Shown here: positions 23,630 through 36,654 of the stretch, in pieces
Numbering within the stretch: the first letter of the stretch is position 1
Layout of the letters: each line of letters starts with the position of its first letter
Source of the DNA: Botrytis cinerea B05.10
Taxonomy: Eukaryota; Ascomycota; Leotiomycetes; Helotiales; Sclerotiniaceae
Direction: 5' to 3'
DNA length: 64,000 bases
Assembly (NCBI RefSeq): GCF_000143535.2
Contig: NC_037317.1
Span: 744,001 to 808,000 of the forward strand
Translations under genes and position numbers: made by a program
The notes under the pieces: generated by a model
What the model was told of the DNA's origin: nothing
What the model saw: the letters and a program-made list of their open reading frames with translations, nothing else
The model's database searches: none

Positions 23630-25329
23630 TATTCATGAACCTGAATCACTAAAGCTAGAAAGAACATATGAATACGCAATCAAGAGCGTGGTAATGCAAG
23701 CCGGCAACCAAATTTGTTTGAGATTAGATTATGAACCCCTTCATCCTCGTCCCAATCTGCATGAAACTAAGCGAAAACCAACACCTAGAGCTACATAGAA
23801 TGTAAAAACAATAGCCCTCTCAACAATTATGAATTCATCTAGAGGCCATTTTTCTATCTACCCTCCCTGATCTTCTTGTACCTATGTTGAAATTGTACCA
23901 TCAAACACTAGTGCAGATATCTAGCTTGGCTATCCTTAACTACGCTGAATCGACCATTTTGCGACATGAGACGAAAAGCTAGATCGTCGGGAAATTTTCT
24001 TCAGCCAGAATTAATTTTGATTCTTTGGCACATCTCAATCAACGCAGGCAAGGCATGGAATCATCAGCTTCCAAATAAATTAGAAAATTTATCGGAAACA
24101 TTAACGTCACGATCTCCACAAGTGCGCACAGTGAAGCAACAGCTCAACGGTATTGCGGCGTTTCGAAACACAATCTCGAAATACCATCTCAAGAATGAGA
24201 ACAGCCCACATCACGATTAACTGAATGGTGCCCCAATTTGAATTTCAGCTATGGTGAGAATGTTTGTCGTAGGAGCCGTCCTATTTCTAGAAACAACACG
24301 CCACGTTGTTTATGCCACCTATTTAAGCTCACGTTTGAACCAACATCATACTCGGTACCGACAACCATTCGACAACAGCGTGCCTGTTGGAGGATCTTGT
24401 CAAATCCTTACAACCTGCAGATCTAGCCAGCAGCCATCTTCCCCTGGAAATGGATTAAACCACCACGATTCCTTCTGCTTGTACAAGACTTCAGGCGCGC
24501 TCTACTAATCCGTCGTGCCCAAGGAAGTACAAAAATGACAATTCAGCTCACAAAAGGATGATCTGGCAGCGGAAAAATATTCACTTCTTGCATGCATAAT
24601 CTCTACCCAGTATGGATTTGAGCACAGCACAATATAGAAGTACTGTCGAACCAAACCACGCGTTAAGTCACAAGATGTATATTGGCACTAGAAGCCTGCA
24701 TGATTTCGACCAACCGAGGGCTTCTAGGCATTCGGTAACATAAATGCCTTCAATGCATGAGAACGCATTGCGCTGCAGCGGCACAATGCAACTTTCCCAG
24801 ATTCCCAGCGTTTTCTACTCCAGGTTATCGCCAGCATTTGTAATCTCAGCTTCTCACGTTACAGTCAGGCGTCGTCTATCGTGTTACCACTACTAATCTT
24901 TGTGCATGTGCTGTCGAAGATACTGGTCCATCATAAGTATCGTTTCTCTCCGCTATATCTCCTCTAGTAGGCTCAATGCTTCACGATAACCTCATCTTTT
25001 CCGCCATTTGCTCTGACGCCTCACAATGTTCTATCATGCGTGTATGTCCACTTGGGAAGTTCCGGACGAAACCAATCCGTTCTACAGATAAACGTTCCAG
25101 AATCCAGCTTTTCCCACTAGCCACGATCACACGAACTCCCCTCCCACCGTTATCAACTTATCTATTCAACCCTCGGAAACTGCCCGCTGCATTAACCTAT
25201 CAGACTTATCAGCATGACACTACAATACGGATCCCCGTTAGCCCTACACACTTCTTTTTCCAAATAAGAGATACACAAGTGAAGGTTATGTAACAGAAAA
25301 GAAGAGATTGGACGGTGGGTGTTGTGACA

Positions 25330-25330
<1 letters not shown>

Positions 25331-25365
<35 letters not shown>
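25331..25365 (+). repeat. (TGA)n microsatellite, about 35 bases
   Basis: Uninterrupted TGATGA run. On the minus strand it reads as a poly-His frame inside a short ORF, which is an artefact of the repeat. Confidence 0.95.
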
Positions 25366-26018
25366 CTTCTGCTTCAATTGCCATAGATACGAGCGGGATA
25401 GAATTGTAAACCTTGAAAGAGTCCATAGAACGGAAAAGCATATGGGATTTACGGTTTCTCTATCAAAGCTCCGTACGAATCGAATGTGTGTATAGCATGT
25501 ACCATGTTTGAGTGCGAGTAGATGAACCTTATTATTAATCAAGAAGCAATCATGTCAACTCTCGAAATGTTTCTTTTTTTCACCATGTCCCAAACTTCTT
25601 CTCCAATCATTGACGGCAATTCACGTCCGATGGTTACATCTACATCTTGGTTGGGTATCACTCGCTATCATATCATCTGCTATTTACCCCTGTAGTGATA
25701 CGCTACTTCATCCTCTCGGGCGACTTCGCTCGGCTTCTCCACAAACTGACACATCTAACTCACCAATCAAAATGACAATTAATCTATGAATCCGAATCTC
25801 AGATTCTCCTCCTAGACTTCCGAATCAACCATGGAATGTATCTCCTGTCATATTTTTGAACAACACATCAAGAAGATCACCATCACCAGCAGCAAGATCA
25901 GTTGTGCGTGCAGCGAGCTTGATTCCAGATTCCAACTTGATCTCCGTGGGAAATTGTGAATCAATATTCCAAAATCGCTTTCACATCCACCGATGTATCT
26001 TCCTAAGAACTCTTTGAG

Positions 26019-28869
26019 ATGGAGACGATAACAATACCTTCTCCATCGGCATTTCTTTCCTCTCCTGTTCTCAAGCCAGCACCAGAACCACCTCCACCAC
26101 CCAAAAAACGGAAGCAATCTACTTCCAAGCCATCCGCTGCTCAATCTGCAAAGAAAGAACATAGTATCAACAAACCTAAGCAATCGAAAAGTCGGAATGG
26201 TAAGCTTTGGATGCCTTCATTTTCATATCTCTTATCTTCGTGGTTGATAAGAGCTTCTGTGCCCCGCAATAAGCTTCACATGCTGACTGAAACTTCTTAC
26301 AACTTGTTAGGTTGCATAACTTGCAAAGCAAAACGATTAAAATGCGATGAAACAAAACCTTCTTGTCAGCAATGTCACAAGAGGGGCGTTTCCTGTGGAG
26401 GATATAAGAAAGACTTCAAATGGAGGCCATTCGAGGAGGCTACGTTTACAAACAAACCACCACCGCCACCGGCCGCTAAAAAAAGAGGTACTACAATGAC
26501 TACAAACTCTATAGACTGGCTCTAATATTTCTAGGTTCAATAGCACTGGACAAAGCCCCGGATCACTCTACAGCTGCAAGTCCAGGGGCTTCTGATGGAA
26601 CGGCTTCTACCCCCGGTGGAGAGGATACGCAGATGCAAGACTCGTTTTTCAATGCCGCAGTGCCTTCTCCGTCTACCTTTGATGTCTCGACTTCACTTCC
26701 GGAGCTTCATTCGGGATTTTCTCCTATGTTTGATATGAGCACGCCTACTTTTGGTCAGGATGACTCTCAGCGTTCCCGGATTGAGCCGGATTCGGTCACA
26801 AGCAGTCTAAGTAGCATGTTTGAAGACACTGGTCTAGTCACACCAACAAGATCGAATTTCTCTGGTCAGTCACCAAGATTGGCAGATCTATTACAACCTG
26901 GGTCGGATCTGAATACAAGGCCACCATCTATCTCCATGGCTTCGTCCATTTCTATGACATCAGCAATGATGGGTATGCCAATGTCAAGCCCTAATATGAC
27001 TCGATTTCAAATGACAAATGATTCATCTCTTGAAGATGATATTGAGGAAATTATTCGAGAGCCTCCCATATCTGATGCTGATATGTGGTTGGCTATGAGT
27101 CCCTTTCAACCTCAGTCAAGATCTCCGAGTGTGTCTCCTAGGAGTTTTAGTCCAATGTATCGACAGCCAGATGTGCCAGCCGGTAGTCCAGAGATGCTAA
27201 TGCTTAGATTTGATAAGCAGACATGTGGCATTTTGTCTGTCAAAGATGGTCCTACAGAGAATCCATGGAGAACATTAGTTTGGCCTCTCGCACGGGATTC
27301 CCCTGCATTGTATCATGCTATCGCATCCATGACCGCCTTTCATACATCCAAAGAGAAGCCCGCCCTTCGCGTCGACGGCATGGAACATATGCGTCGTAGT
27401 ATTCGATCTCTCGCGACAGGGATTGAAAAAATGCGCACCGATACTGCACTCGCCACAACACTGGTCCTTGCATTTGCTGAATCTTGGGATCAGCATATCT
27501 CAACTGGGATCGAACATCTCAGAGGTGCAAAAATCTTGGTTAATCAAGCACTCATAAAGCACAATAAGAGGAGTCTTGTGGGTGATGATCTGGCCAGATT
27601 AAAATTTCTTTGCAATACTTGGGTTTACATGGATGTTATTGCTAGGTTGACATCGATTGATGATGAAGATTCTACAGATTTTGAGAATATTCTTTCGCCG
27701 CTTAATAATCTCTCTACCAATTCCTTTTCTTCTGCTTCTTCTTCTTCCGCCAACATCACTCAAATGTCAGAAATCGACCCACTAATGGGCAGCGCAGCAA
27801 CACTATTTCCTTTGATTGGTCGCGCTGCAAATCTGTGTCGCAAAGTGCAAAAATCGAAATCAAATTCCATAGCCATAGTATCACAAGCCATGGAACTCAA
27901 GCAAGAAATCGAGCAATGGCAGCCTTCAACAGCATTCTCAACTCCTGAAGATCCGACTTCTGAAATCCAACACGCCCTTCAAACCGCCGAAGCCTATCGT
28001 TACGCTACTCTTCTTCATTTACATCAAGCTGTCCCTGAGATCCCATCTTTGACATGTGCAGAACTTGCCAAAAAAGTCTTAGTTTTCCTAGCTACGGTAC
28101 CGCTTAGCAGCCGCCTCGTTATCGTTCAGATATATCCACTCCTAGCCGCAGGCTGTGAAGCGAAGGATGCCGAAGATAGGGCTTGGGTTGACGAACGATG
28201 GGCCAGTATGGGAAGAAGGATGTGGATTGGGAATATCGATCGATGTTGGGAAGTCATGCAAGAAGTGTGGAGAAGAAGAGACGAAGTTATCAGGAAAAAA
28301 GAACAGGAATTAATGAGGAAGAATGGTAGTAGAATGGGAATGTCCGGAATGCATGGCGGGCCTAGCGATAATATGAGAAGGTTCGAGGAAGGAATGGAGA
28401 ATGGGATTGGTAATGAAGAGATTTCATATTCGGATTTGTTGAATCTCAATGAAATGGGAATTAGGGGGCAGAGCAGAAGGGCTTCACCTGTGGGAAACAG
28501 ACAGAGACACAGCATTTCGGGGCCGTCTCAAGGATCATTTGGAGAGCTCATGGCCCAGAGACAAGCCGCAGGTCTTATTACGGAGGAGATGGACCAGGAG
28601 CTGACGGTTAGAGGGAAGTTGCATTGGGTGGGTGTCATGAAGGATTGGGAGTGGGAGAGTAAGTCTATATATTTTTTTCATTTGGTCTATTTAACTGTCT
28701 CCTATATTTCCGCCATCCTTTCCAACTGGGTATATCTTCATCAAATTCCCATCCATATTTTCTCGTCCCCTCCCACATCCATCTTGTAAGAAAGGAAATC
28801 GTTGTCGTTGTGATATTTATGATATAACGCTAATGAATGACATTAAAACAAACAGTCCTACTTGGCTAA
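26019..28869 (+). CDS. Zn(II)2Cys6 transcription factor with fungal-specific domain
   Basis: Four exons: 26019-26199, 26311-26487, 26535-28658 and a final 14-base exon 28856-28869; 831 aa. The zinc cluster is at residues 62-89 with spacing C-x2-C-x6-C-x6-C-x2-C-x6-C (GCITCKAKRLKCDETKP...). It is preceded by a basic Lys/Ser-rich region and a Pro run that could act as nuclear localisation signal. Residues about 130-310 are Ser/Pro/Met-rich and probably an activation region. From about residue 320 a helical region (MLMLRFDKQTCGIL, WPLARDSPALYHAIASMTAF) looks like the Fungal_trans_2 (PF11951) middle domain. The last exon supplies ILLG after MKDWEWE; its intron (28659-28855) has a branch-like GCTAATGA and CAG end. 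The target genes and yeast orthologue are unknown. Intron 1 is 111 bases, in frame and without stops. Confidence 0.88.
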
Positions 28870-29316
28870 CCCACAATTCTGCAACCAACTTCTCGTTCCA
28901 GCAGCGTCTGATCTTCGGAAACCTTGCTGCCACTCGTCGTTTGCTTTACGCACAGCTCGCTTGTGTCTTTCCCGTCTATCCTCCTCTTCCAATGCATTCT
29001 GCATGAAGGCTTCGTAGGAATCGGGATGTGGGTGGTTGTTGGCTTGTTGGCTTCTGGATGGTTGTTGATATGAAGTTACTTCGTTAAGAAGTGTAGATGT
29101 GATGGACCAATTCGTCGCAGAGGAGTTGCGATGACGAGGACAATAACTATTTTGTTCCAAATTGGATTGCTGGTATTGTCGTTGAGGTTGGCGCGTTCGA
29201 GAGGAAGATTGATGACGCTTGTTGCTATTTGATGGGGTGTTCTGTCCTCTTTCTCTCCATGATGATGAGGAGGAAGCCGAGGATGAGGCAATCTTTCTTT
29301 TGATATTGGAAATCAT
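28858..29316 (-). CDS. Small hypothetical protein, 152 aa
   Basis: Single exon. Ser/Arg/Gln-rich N-terminal 90 residues, then a more ordered charged segment (SYEAFMQNALEEEDRRERHK, ANDEWQQGFRRSDAAG) ending NCGLAK. The balanced, charged C-terminal half looks like a real protein, though I recognise no domain. It converges on the transcription factor: its stop codon (28858-28860) lies inside the factor's last coding exon. The upstream region (29317 onward) is long, GC-poor and repeat-bearing, consistent with a long leader or promoter. It is probably nuclear or cytosolic, as no signal peptide is seen. Confidence 0.6.
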   Translation of the reverse strand: MISNIKRKIASSSASSSSSWRERGQNTPSNSNKRHQSSSRTRQPQRQYQQSNLEQNSYCPRHRNSSATNWSITSTLLNEVTSYQQPSRSQQANNHPHPDSYEAFMQNALEEEDRRERHKRAVRKANDEWQQGFRRSDAAGTRSWLQNCGLAK

Positions 29317-30486
29317 TGTATGTGAATGAATAGGTGAGATTGAGGGTGTGAGGTTAAGTAGCTGATTTTGGTCTGGGATATTTTTAGGTCCGATTTCTGT
29401 GAGGGGATGTTTTGTACTCGGGTCCTATGTGGCTTGACCTGTGAATCGCAATGTGATTGATGAGAGGGCGTGAAAATGTATCCTTTAGCGAGGCGTCTGG
29501 GTGGCTTTTTGGTGGTCGAGGAGATAAATGGCGTTTTATTTGATGCTTTTAGAAGCCGTGACTTTGTCAATTGGTTTTCTCCTATATAGATATTGATGTT
29601 GGATTTATATGGTTGCTTTGGACCGATGTTGATGAAGTTTGAGATGAGATATCAGATTAACTTGATATTTACATATATAGAAAGAAATATCAGCCAAGTA
29701 AGATATAAAACCGATAGCTATCTTGCCACTGGAGCAAACAGACACGTAATGGCTTGTAATGCGTGTAACGAAAAATCTTGCTTGAATGGAGCAAAGACGT
29801 GAGAGAACGGTAATGTGAATAATATGTTGTAGGTGCTACAAAAGACAGAACCTGAAACGAGGTCTTGAATAACGAAAAAAAAAAAGATCGAGATTAAGCC
29901 GATAGGTCTGTTTTAATCGAAAGAGATTCTCGTGTTGCGATGATGCTCTCTCTGGAATTTCTGTGCAACGTAAAGACGGTATGGTATGATGCTCGACGAT
30001 GCGAATAGGCGAGAATGTGATGTGCTGCGGGGAGAAAGACGTGATGAGATCTACAACCAGTGACTACTTGGCAGAATTCAAAAAGGTAGATAACACCTGA
30101 GGAACTTGCGTGTTACGACGATGGATTTCGATCTGATCTGATCGGTCGATGCAGAGCAAAGATGAGATGGAAACGGATTTTATTTTATATAGAGTGTTTA
30201 ACGGTATCGTGTAACTTCTCGATGGCGACAGCTAGATTCTCTCGAGAAGCGTAGCAGGTCTCGATCGAGAACGGAGGGGTTTGGATTTCGTGGAGTTTCT
30301 GGATCGAAGATGGATGAGCGATGTGCGGGTATCCTATGCGTCGGGTGGTCAAGTTGGGGGTTGGGTGATGGGGGAGAATTGGATGGTCGAGTGCTACGGT
30401 GTGGGATCTGGGAGGGAGAGATCCGAGATCTGATGGATGACTAGGTAGGTAGGTGGGTAGCTGGATGAAATTGGAAATTGGGTGTC

Positions 30487-30506
30487 AGACTAGACTAGAC
30501 TAGACT
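30487..30506 (+). repeat. (AGACT)4 tandem repeat
   Basis: Four perfect pentanucleotide units in intergenic DNA. Confidence 0.9.
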
Positions 30507-30535
30507 GTGCTGGTATTGCGTAAGATTTGCGTGGA

Positions 30536-30560
30536 TGTGTGTGTGTGTGTGTGTGTGTGT
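30536..30560 (+). repeat. (TG)n microsatellite, about 25 bases
   Basis: Uninterrupted TG run, 30 bases after the AGACT repeat, in the long upstream region of the 152-aa gene. Confidence 0.95.
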
Positions 30561-32789
30561 ATGCGAAACTGGAATGCAGAGATGGAGTCGGAGAATGTAA
30601 ATGAGGATGTAGGACGGAGAGATGAGACTATTTATGTACAATCGAAATGAACAGTTATATAGATACTAAGTTTCACGTGGAGAATAAAGATGGGATAGGG
30701 CGGGTATTGTGTGGGAGTGGAGAATGGGACGGTGCTAGTCAGAGTGTATGTGTGTGTTTCTGATATAGATCTTGATGACCAGTCTCCCTATTGGATACTT
30801 GTATACACCGATTCCACCGTTTTGGTAAACTTGCTGATCGAATCACTGGATCCTTCATTCTTGTTCTCTACTCCCTTGGCTCTTGCGGTCTATGATGATA
30901 TATTCTCTCGGTAAACGCTTCTTCGCGAGTAATTACCCCACCCCTTCCTAACACTCTGTTGAATAATCGAACATAGAATCATGAATGATCACCCCAGATC
31001 TGATGCAGATTTGCGCAGCCAGTCCCTGATCCGCCAAACCTTCTCGGGTTTCCTATAAACGTCCGGAAGCTAACTCCATTGAGTATCCCGAAACCTGGGG
31101 GATGACGATCTGGGGTCTAGAGAGAGAGCACGACATATGCCGGACTTCACCCGGCTGTGATTTTCCGGGGCATAATCGGAAAAGTGGATTCATGGTGGAG
31201 GCAAAGAGAAGAGCTTTTGAAATGTATGGTGGAGAATCTCTTGGAGGGGTGATAAGATAAGGATAAGGATATTAATGTCGAGTCAAGTACATTGGAGAGA
31301 TTCATGTAAAGCCTTGTTGAAGGGAAGGGATCGGTGATGCCGACAACTTGGAGACGAAATGGTAGAATTGCGAATGTCTAATCTCAACCCATACGGTCGT
31401 CTAGTGTAACAAACTACATCGTTCTTGCACTCTGATGTACATGTCTTACCATTTCACCGCGCCAGTGTTAGCTGAGCTATCGTTTCAAAGTACCAAGAAA
31501 CCTGTAGATAAGAACACGGAGCCCTGAGCCTTGCTCGTAATTCACACCTATGGGTTCACATAAATGCTCGTATGAACAACAACATGAGCAGTAAATCAGC
31601 CAAAAATAGAAAACAAAAACAAAAATGAAATGCTTAGAATGTACACTGCCTTTCGGCGAATGCCACTATACTGAACAGGTCTAATATGTCAATATATCCA
31701 AGTAGGAGGAACCAAATGTTAGCTTTTGATAGCCGATCGATCACTTTTTTCACTGGTGCCCAAGTGTGTTCTGTATACCTATTGATAGCAGTCAGCGAGA
31801 AAGTCGGTGGGTGAACATTACAGGTACTCAGATTATAAATTCCATGATAGATATGTATGTATGTCTTGCAGAAGCTGCAGTCGTTGAATGTTGCATATCA
31901 AGGCTATCAAATATATAAGCATAGGTACTCAGCAAGACATACTTATGCAAACCAATATAGTTACGTATGAATGAATGGGCTGAAGAAGCACGCAATATGC
32001 ACAAGACATTCGACATATTCTGGGGCACAGAATACAGCAAATATATATAAGTTTAACTGATGTACGCGAAATGATAGATGTTGTATGTGATAAAATCAAA
32101 CAGATCTAATTTTGGTTTGGTACGATGTATTGACCACAAAAATTCATTTACTAGAAATTACAAAAAGATATTCTTGATTCAGAATATCGAAAGACTTGAC
32201 GCGAAAATATATCCTAGATCGCAACAATGTGGGAAATAACAAAAATCAAGCTATGGAAATGGTTCGAGGGTATCTACTGAGGTGAAAAGGGCGCTAGCTA
32301 AGGAAAGAGGAATATGGATATCTTGCGGTCGTAAAATAGCGTTATAGTATGCATTGTTCGTTGTGGATGCAGGTAAGTCGAGGAGGTAGAGCTTCAAGCT
32401 CGAATTTACACTCGGATGGGGATAATACGGGTTGTTGGTTGGATTCGAGGTTCGTGAAATCTTTCGCCTTTCTTAATCTCGTGTGAGACAAGCCCGCCGA
32501 GTTGTCCTTGCGTTGTTCATGCAACGGCCACATCTAGAAGTTGAGATTGGAGTGGCCAGAAGAGTTCGCGTTCTCCTTCCACATTGTGTCTTGTACTCTT
32601 CGAAATGTACTGAGGGATTTCTGGCAAGTTGCGCATATGCGTATTGTGTCTTCGTTTCCTCAATTTATTTGTATGTGATGTCGTGTCTTCGTGTATCAAG
32701 GGTTCCAAAAAGGCCGGCTTTCTTTTCCTCCATTCCGTAAACAGAGTGAGAATGTGAATCTACAATTCACCTTTCTTCTTTTTGTAACC

Positions 32790-33158
32790 TCACATCCTCC
32801 TAGCCCACGGACTTAGGTTAACCTCCTTCCTCTTTTCGGCCATCTTCTTCCTCTTTCTTTCTTCTACATCATCTGCCTTTCTACACTTTTCCAGATATTC
32901 TCTGAACTCTCGTCCTTCCAGGTTCTCGTCCGTCCTATTATTGATTTTGGATGCCTCTTTAACTTCTGCGCAAATGCTTGTTTTACGCGGAGACCTGTGG
33001 GAACCATTTGTAGAGATAGTTGTGGACGGCGACAGAGGGTTTTTGTGTTCAGAGTTAGGAGTTCTGGGTGACTTGAGATGTTGATGCTTTTTATCGTCCT
33101 CTGGAGGAGTCTTGGAGTTTAATTGAAAGCGAAGAGATCGAAGTTTCTGCAGAAACAT
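32790..33158 (-). CDS. Small basic hypothetical protein, 122 aa
   Basis: Single exon ending NLSPWARRM. The N-terminal half is Lys/Pro/Ser-rich. The C-terminal half (GREFREYLEKCRKADDVEER and following) forms a strongly charged, probably helical or coiled-coil segment. The mix of a structured helix and a compact C-terminal motif argues for a real gene; no domain recognised. A 5' exon further upstream cannot be excluded. Confidence 0.5.
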   Translation of the reverse strand: MFLQKLRSLRFQLNSKTPPEDDKKHQHLKSPRTPNSEHKNPLSPSTTISTNGSHRSPRKTSICAEVKEASKINNRTDENLEGREFREYLEKCRKADDVEERKRKKMAEKRKEVNLSPWARRM

Positions 33159-35245
33159 CTTTTTCGGGCGTAAACCCTCGATCAGGCGGGCGTATGAGGG
33201 TTATATTTATAGAGAAATCGCTCGAAAAACTTGTTGCAGGATCGGGAGGATGAATCAGTAATGGCGACTTTGGCGCAGATTGCAAAGTTTCGAATACGGA
33301 GCTGTAGATATCCAAAGTCAGAGGTCGGGGGTCCGAGGACGACTTTGTTTCAATTGTTGAACAGACTGAGTGGATGCTTGGGGTGTTGTTGCTTTTGGGT
33401 TTTGATTTGGATGTGAGGATATCAAGGATACTAGCAGATTGAAAGTTTGTTTATCGAGATTCGTTGGAATGATCGAAAGGTCGGTTGATGGGTACTGTGG
33501 AAAGCTTCTTTGTTCGCAAAATCAATTCTCAGTAATGAATTGCAGTGTCTGAATGGTCTCGTGCCTCATCGAGTGGTGGCGCTTTTGGAATCACTGTCTT
33601 GATGTCAAATCAGTCACAAAATTGAATTGTGAGGAGGTGTAAATGTCGGTGTCGTGCGTACGATAAATACTGCTTATCGTTTGCAAATCTGGGAACATAT
33701 GAGGATGACAGGGTCCGGTATTGGTGCTCCTATCATAATTTGATACCTTGAAGCTGGAAGGCCGTCCAATGCTCTCTTCACGCCAGTATATCAATCAGGG
33801 TGGTATCTGTCCAAAGTCTCGCTGGAAAGATATCGTCGATATGCTGAATTGCAGCAAAGATTGAAAATTTGGTTCCAAGATTCTTTGTTCTCCTTGGTCT
33901 ATTGTCTTTGTGCGTGACAAAGAAGGAGCCAGTCTAATTCTCACAATCTCGGTTCCGATTTCCCCTTTGGCTTTAATTCGTTTCCCCTTTTCTCGTATCT
34001 GTGTGATGTTACAATTCAATCGTTTCTGTTGTTCTTGTTGTACAAATCACTTTGATCAAATGTAACCTCGAAGAATGCCCCTTCTTGGCAAAAGTCCCCC
34101 AGTCCACATTAACAATTTTGCATTGAACCATAAAAGGAAGCTAGAAGAAAGCTTGCATTCATTAGTCTAGCATAAATTCTCTCCGGATACTCCAGTCAGT
34201 TTCCACTTGCTGATTCGTGGTTAATCTACAAGTGGTCTGATTCTGACCCGTTCGGACCCGTCTAGTTGGTTTTGCGTTCCCTTTGAGTTCGATTCGACTT
34301 TTTTCAACGCACTAGAAAATGACTAGAGAAAGGCAAGGCCATCACAAGCCTGATACTCCGCAAATCAGTGGATTCGGGTGGGAATAGTGCACATGTCAGC
34401 TTTTTTAGCTCTGCAAACCTTTCGATTAGCACGATTCAAAGTTTTCACCAGGACAAAGTGGAAGGAAGGCCGGCCTAGAATTCAACAGAAGATTGAAATT
34501 TGATAGTCACACATGTGGCGATAGGGTGAGTGCAAGAAATATAAAGTGTAAGGTTAATGTAAGATTGAAAAGATAAGGACTTGAAGACGGGCTAAAAGCG
34601 GGGTAGGCTTTGCTATCATCACGTGTAGGGCGAGAGGGAGTTGGGATCAGTGAGGAGATTATGATGTCTTGTACATTTGCACGCACCTACTTCTTGACAG
34701 CGGCCACCAGGACTTGAGAGTGAGTTCAACGTTATGCCTTTTTAAGATCTCACAGTGGCAGGCTATACTCCTTCATTTACATATATGCTCATCTCTTCAC
34801 TCTCGAAACAAGTGAGCTTGGAATTGCACGTGAGGTTATTAACCTGTCCTTTGAGTTTATAAACCCTAATTATTCGTCGTTTTGTATCATCTAATTGGCT
34901 AGGAAATCTGAGAGCTATATCATAGGATTACCCAACGAGGCAACTCCAAGAAGAAGACTCTGAGTAATCCTGAATAAATTCCGAGAATTACCTACGAATC
35001 CATTATCCATTATATTCGAAACCATGTCGAAACGAAACTGTGTGTCCATTTCCACCCAGCCATGAAATAGGCAGCCCTAGAAAACTCCAAATATGAACCT
35101 TCGAAAGACTCGACCCATTAACAAGCTCCAACTTCCTAAAAACTCCATATGTGCAGTGCAACCTTCAAAAAAACCACCCAAGGTAATCACCCCCTTCAAT
35201 GGTCCCCAACTCCGCAGACGATGCATAGTCAAAATCACTTGACCT
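33159..35245. other. Intergenic, nothing recognised
   Basis: Promoter side of the small basic gene and 3' flank of the first 10-cysteine surface protein. Only short frames of no protein character. Confidence 0.45.
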
Positions 35246-36654
35246 TTATGCTGGTAACTCTTTAGGTCCGATGGGATCGGCAGGCATCTCATGAATAACC
35301 TGATCAGCATGCATTTCGAACACAGGCTGATCAGCATAGGCGCTATGTATACTTGGTGCGTCACCCGGTACCATGAGACTCGGACTCATGCTTGGACTCA
35401 TGGCGCTTGGAGTCAATATTCCACCGGTATGTATACTATCATCATCAATTTTCGGACTGGCAAGTGGACTATCCACATATCCCGTTGGGACATATGCTTG
35501 GTTAGGGCTTCCGGGAGGCTTCGACGACCTGATGGAGTGATGAACTGATCCCGCTTGAGTAGCACTCATTGCGTTGGGTGGGACATGGTCGTCGGAAGAA
35601 GAATGTCCAGGATCGAATGCAAGTGCTCTGCTGGCTCTTTTCTTCGACTCTCTTCGACGATGAAAGAACCAGGCAAGAACCCCCAAAATCGAGACAGCAC
35701 CAATTCCACCGACAATTCCACCAATGATGGCACCCAAGGAATGATTACTATCTGAAGAATCTGTATTGACAGTGTTATCACCTTCGTCGCTTGGGCTTCC
35801 AATTGAGATGGTCAGTGTGCTTGAACTTTTTGATGGCAATGTAGATTCCGGCGTTGCTGACGTTTCTGAAGTTTCTGGCGTGGTTGACGTTGTTGAAGTG
35901 GTAGGAAAATTGGTAGCAAGATCTACAGAAATTGGTGTGACAAAAGTAGCGTCCCAAGTTTGCCAGCTTTGTTTATCACTACATGTGATGGATGTATAGA
36001 CATATGTATCCGATACGAGATACCACATCGCGCAATAATCGTTTCCATCTTTGTGTTGGCCGCTGTTAGATTTAGATTGTCAGTATGGTTCGTTCTAGAG
36101 CCCATTCCAATCCTTGGATTCTTTCCCCTTTTATTCGACCTTCGGATTTACCAAGTTCGGTCGTGGATTTCGCAATTTTCAAAATAATAGACCTATAGAA
36201 AGCTCACATACCAAGTTGTAGCATCAATATTTGGAACTGTTGTTCTTCCACAACTACTTGTACAAGCATGGCTGTCGACGCAGACTCCTGGCCAACCACA
36301 TTCAGTCGGATTTGACATATCAGCAAAGCAAACTCCAAACATTAATCCATTTTCGTCGACCTGACAAGTTTCTCCGTCATATAACTCGAGATCAAAATTT
36401 GGAATTTGGTAGTTCCCGCATGACTCTACCACTGTTATTCGTTTGGCGACTTGAAATTTTGGATAATCCAATTTTTTCGGAGGAGTGGTTGGCGCAGGTG
36501 CTCCTGTGGAGACTTTGATGCTTGTCGAAATGGAAGTTTTGGTTGGAGAAGAATTCTTAAGCTTGAAGCCAGTAAGCGCAATCTTTTTGGATGTGACGTT
36601 ATTTGCAAAACAAATGGCAATGATGAAAACAAGGATCAAAATATTTCGAGACAT
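35246..36654 (-). CDS. 10-cysteine single-pass surface protein, paralogue A
   Basis: Exons 36654-36212 and 36062-35246, with a 149-base intron (GTATGTG...TAACAG, phase 2); 419 aa. Parts in order: signal peptide (first ~22 residues, ILILVFIIAICFA); a short Ser/Thr stretch; a cysteine-rich ectodomain of ten Cys (about residues 78-180); a Thr/Ser-rich stalk (TTSTTSTTPETSETSATPES); a membrane helix (LGAIIGGIVGGIGAVSILGV, Gly-rich); basic stop-transfer HRRRESKKR; a cytoplasmic tail of about 125 residues rich in Ser/Pro, ending in short repeated motifs (FEMHADQ, IHEMPADP, KELPA). The intron splits the codon of Cys8 (TG|C). This is the plan of fungal wall or surface sensors, but the ectodomain is not the WSC domain. 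Related to the two genes at 38.9 and 40.4 kb, in opposite orientation. Confidence 0.88.

Larger units (their letters stand above)
21197..26018. other. Long intergenic region with microsatellites and a 60-base duplication
   Basis: About 4.8 kb between divergent starts (minus gene at 21196, regulator at 26019), so it contains both promoters. No multi-codon frame shows protein character; a GA-rich frame at 21321-21584 is composition-driven. It holds several simple repeats listed separately. Pyrimidine-rich tracts around 22380-22425 (repeats of the CTTTCTGTCTCTCTT type) and 22505-22620 could mark unrecognised transcription starts or untranslated leaders. Confidence 0.45.
29317..32789. other. Long intergenic region with microsatellites
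   Basis: Upstream DNA of the 152-aa minus gene and downstream DNA of the next candidate. No frame with protein character. It contains AGACT and TG repeats (listed), plus a GGTAGGTAGGTGGGTAG stretch near 30447-30463. Confidence 0.45.

Noticed and set aside
25192..25542. Minus frame with a poly-His run
   Set aside because: Caused by the (TGA)n microsatellite; flanks are not protein-like.
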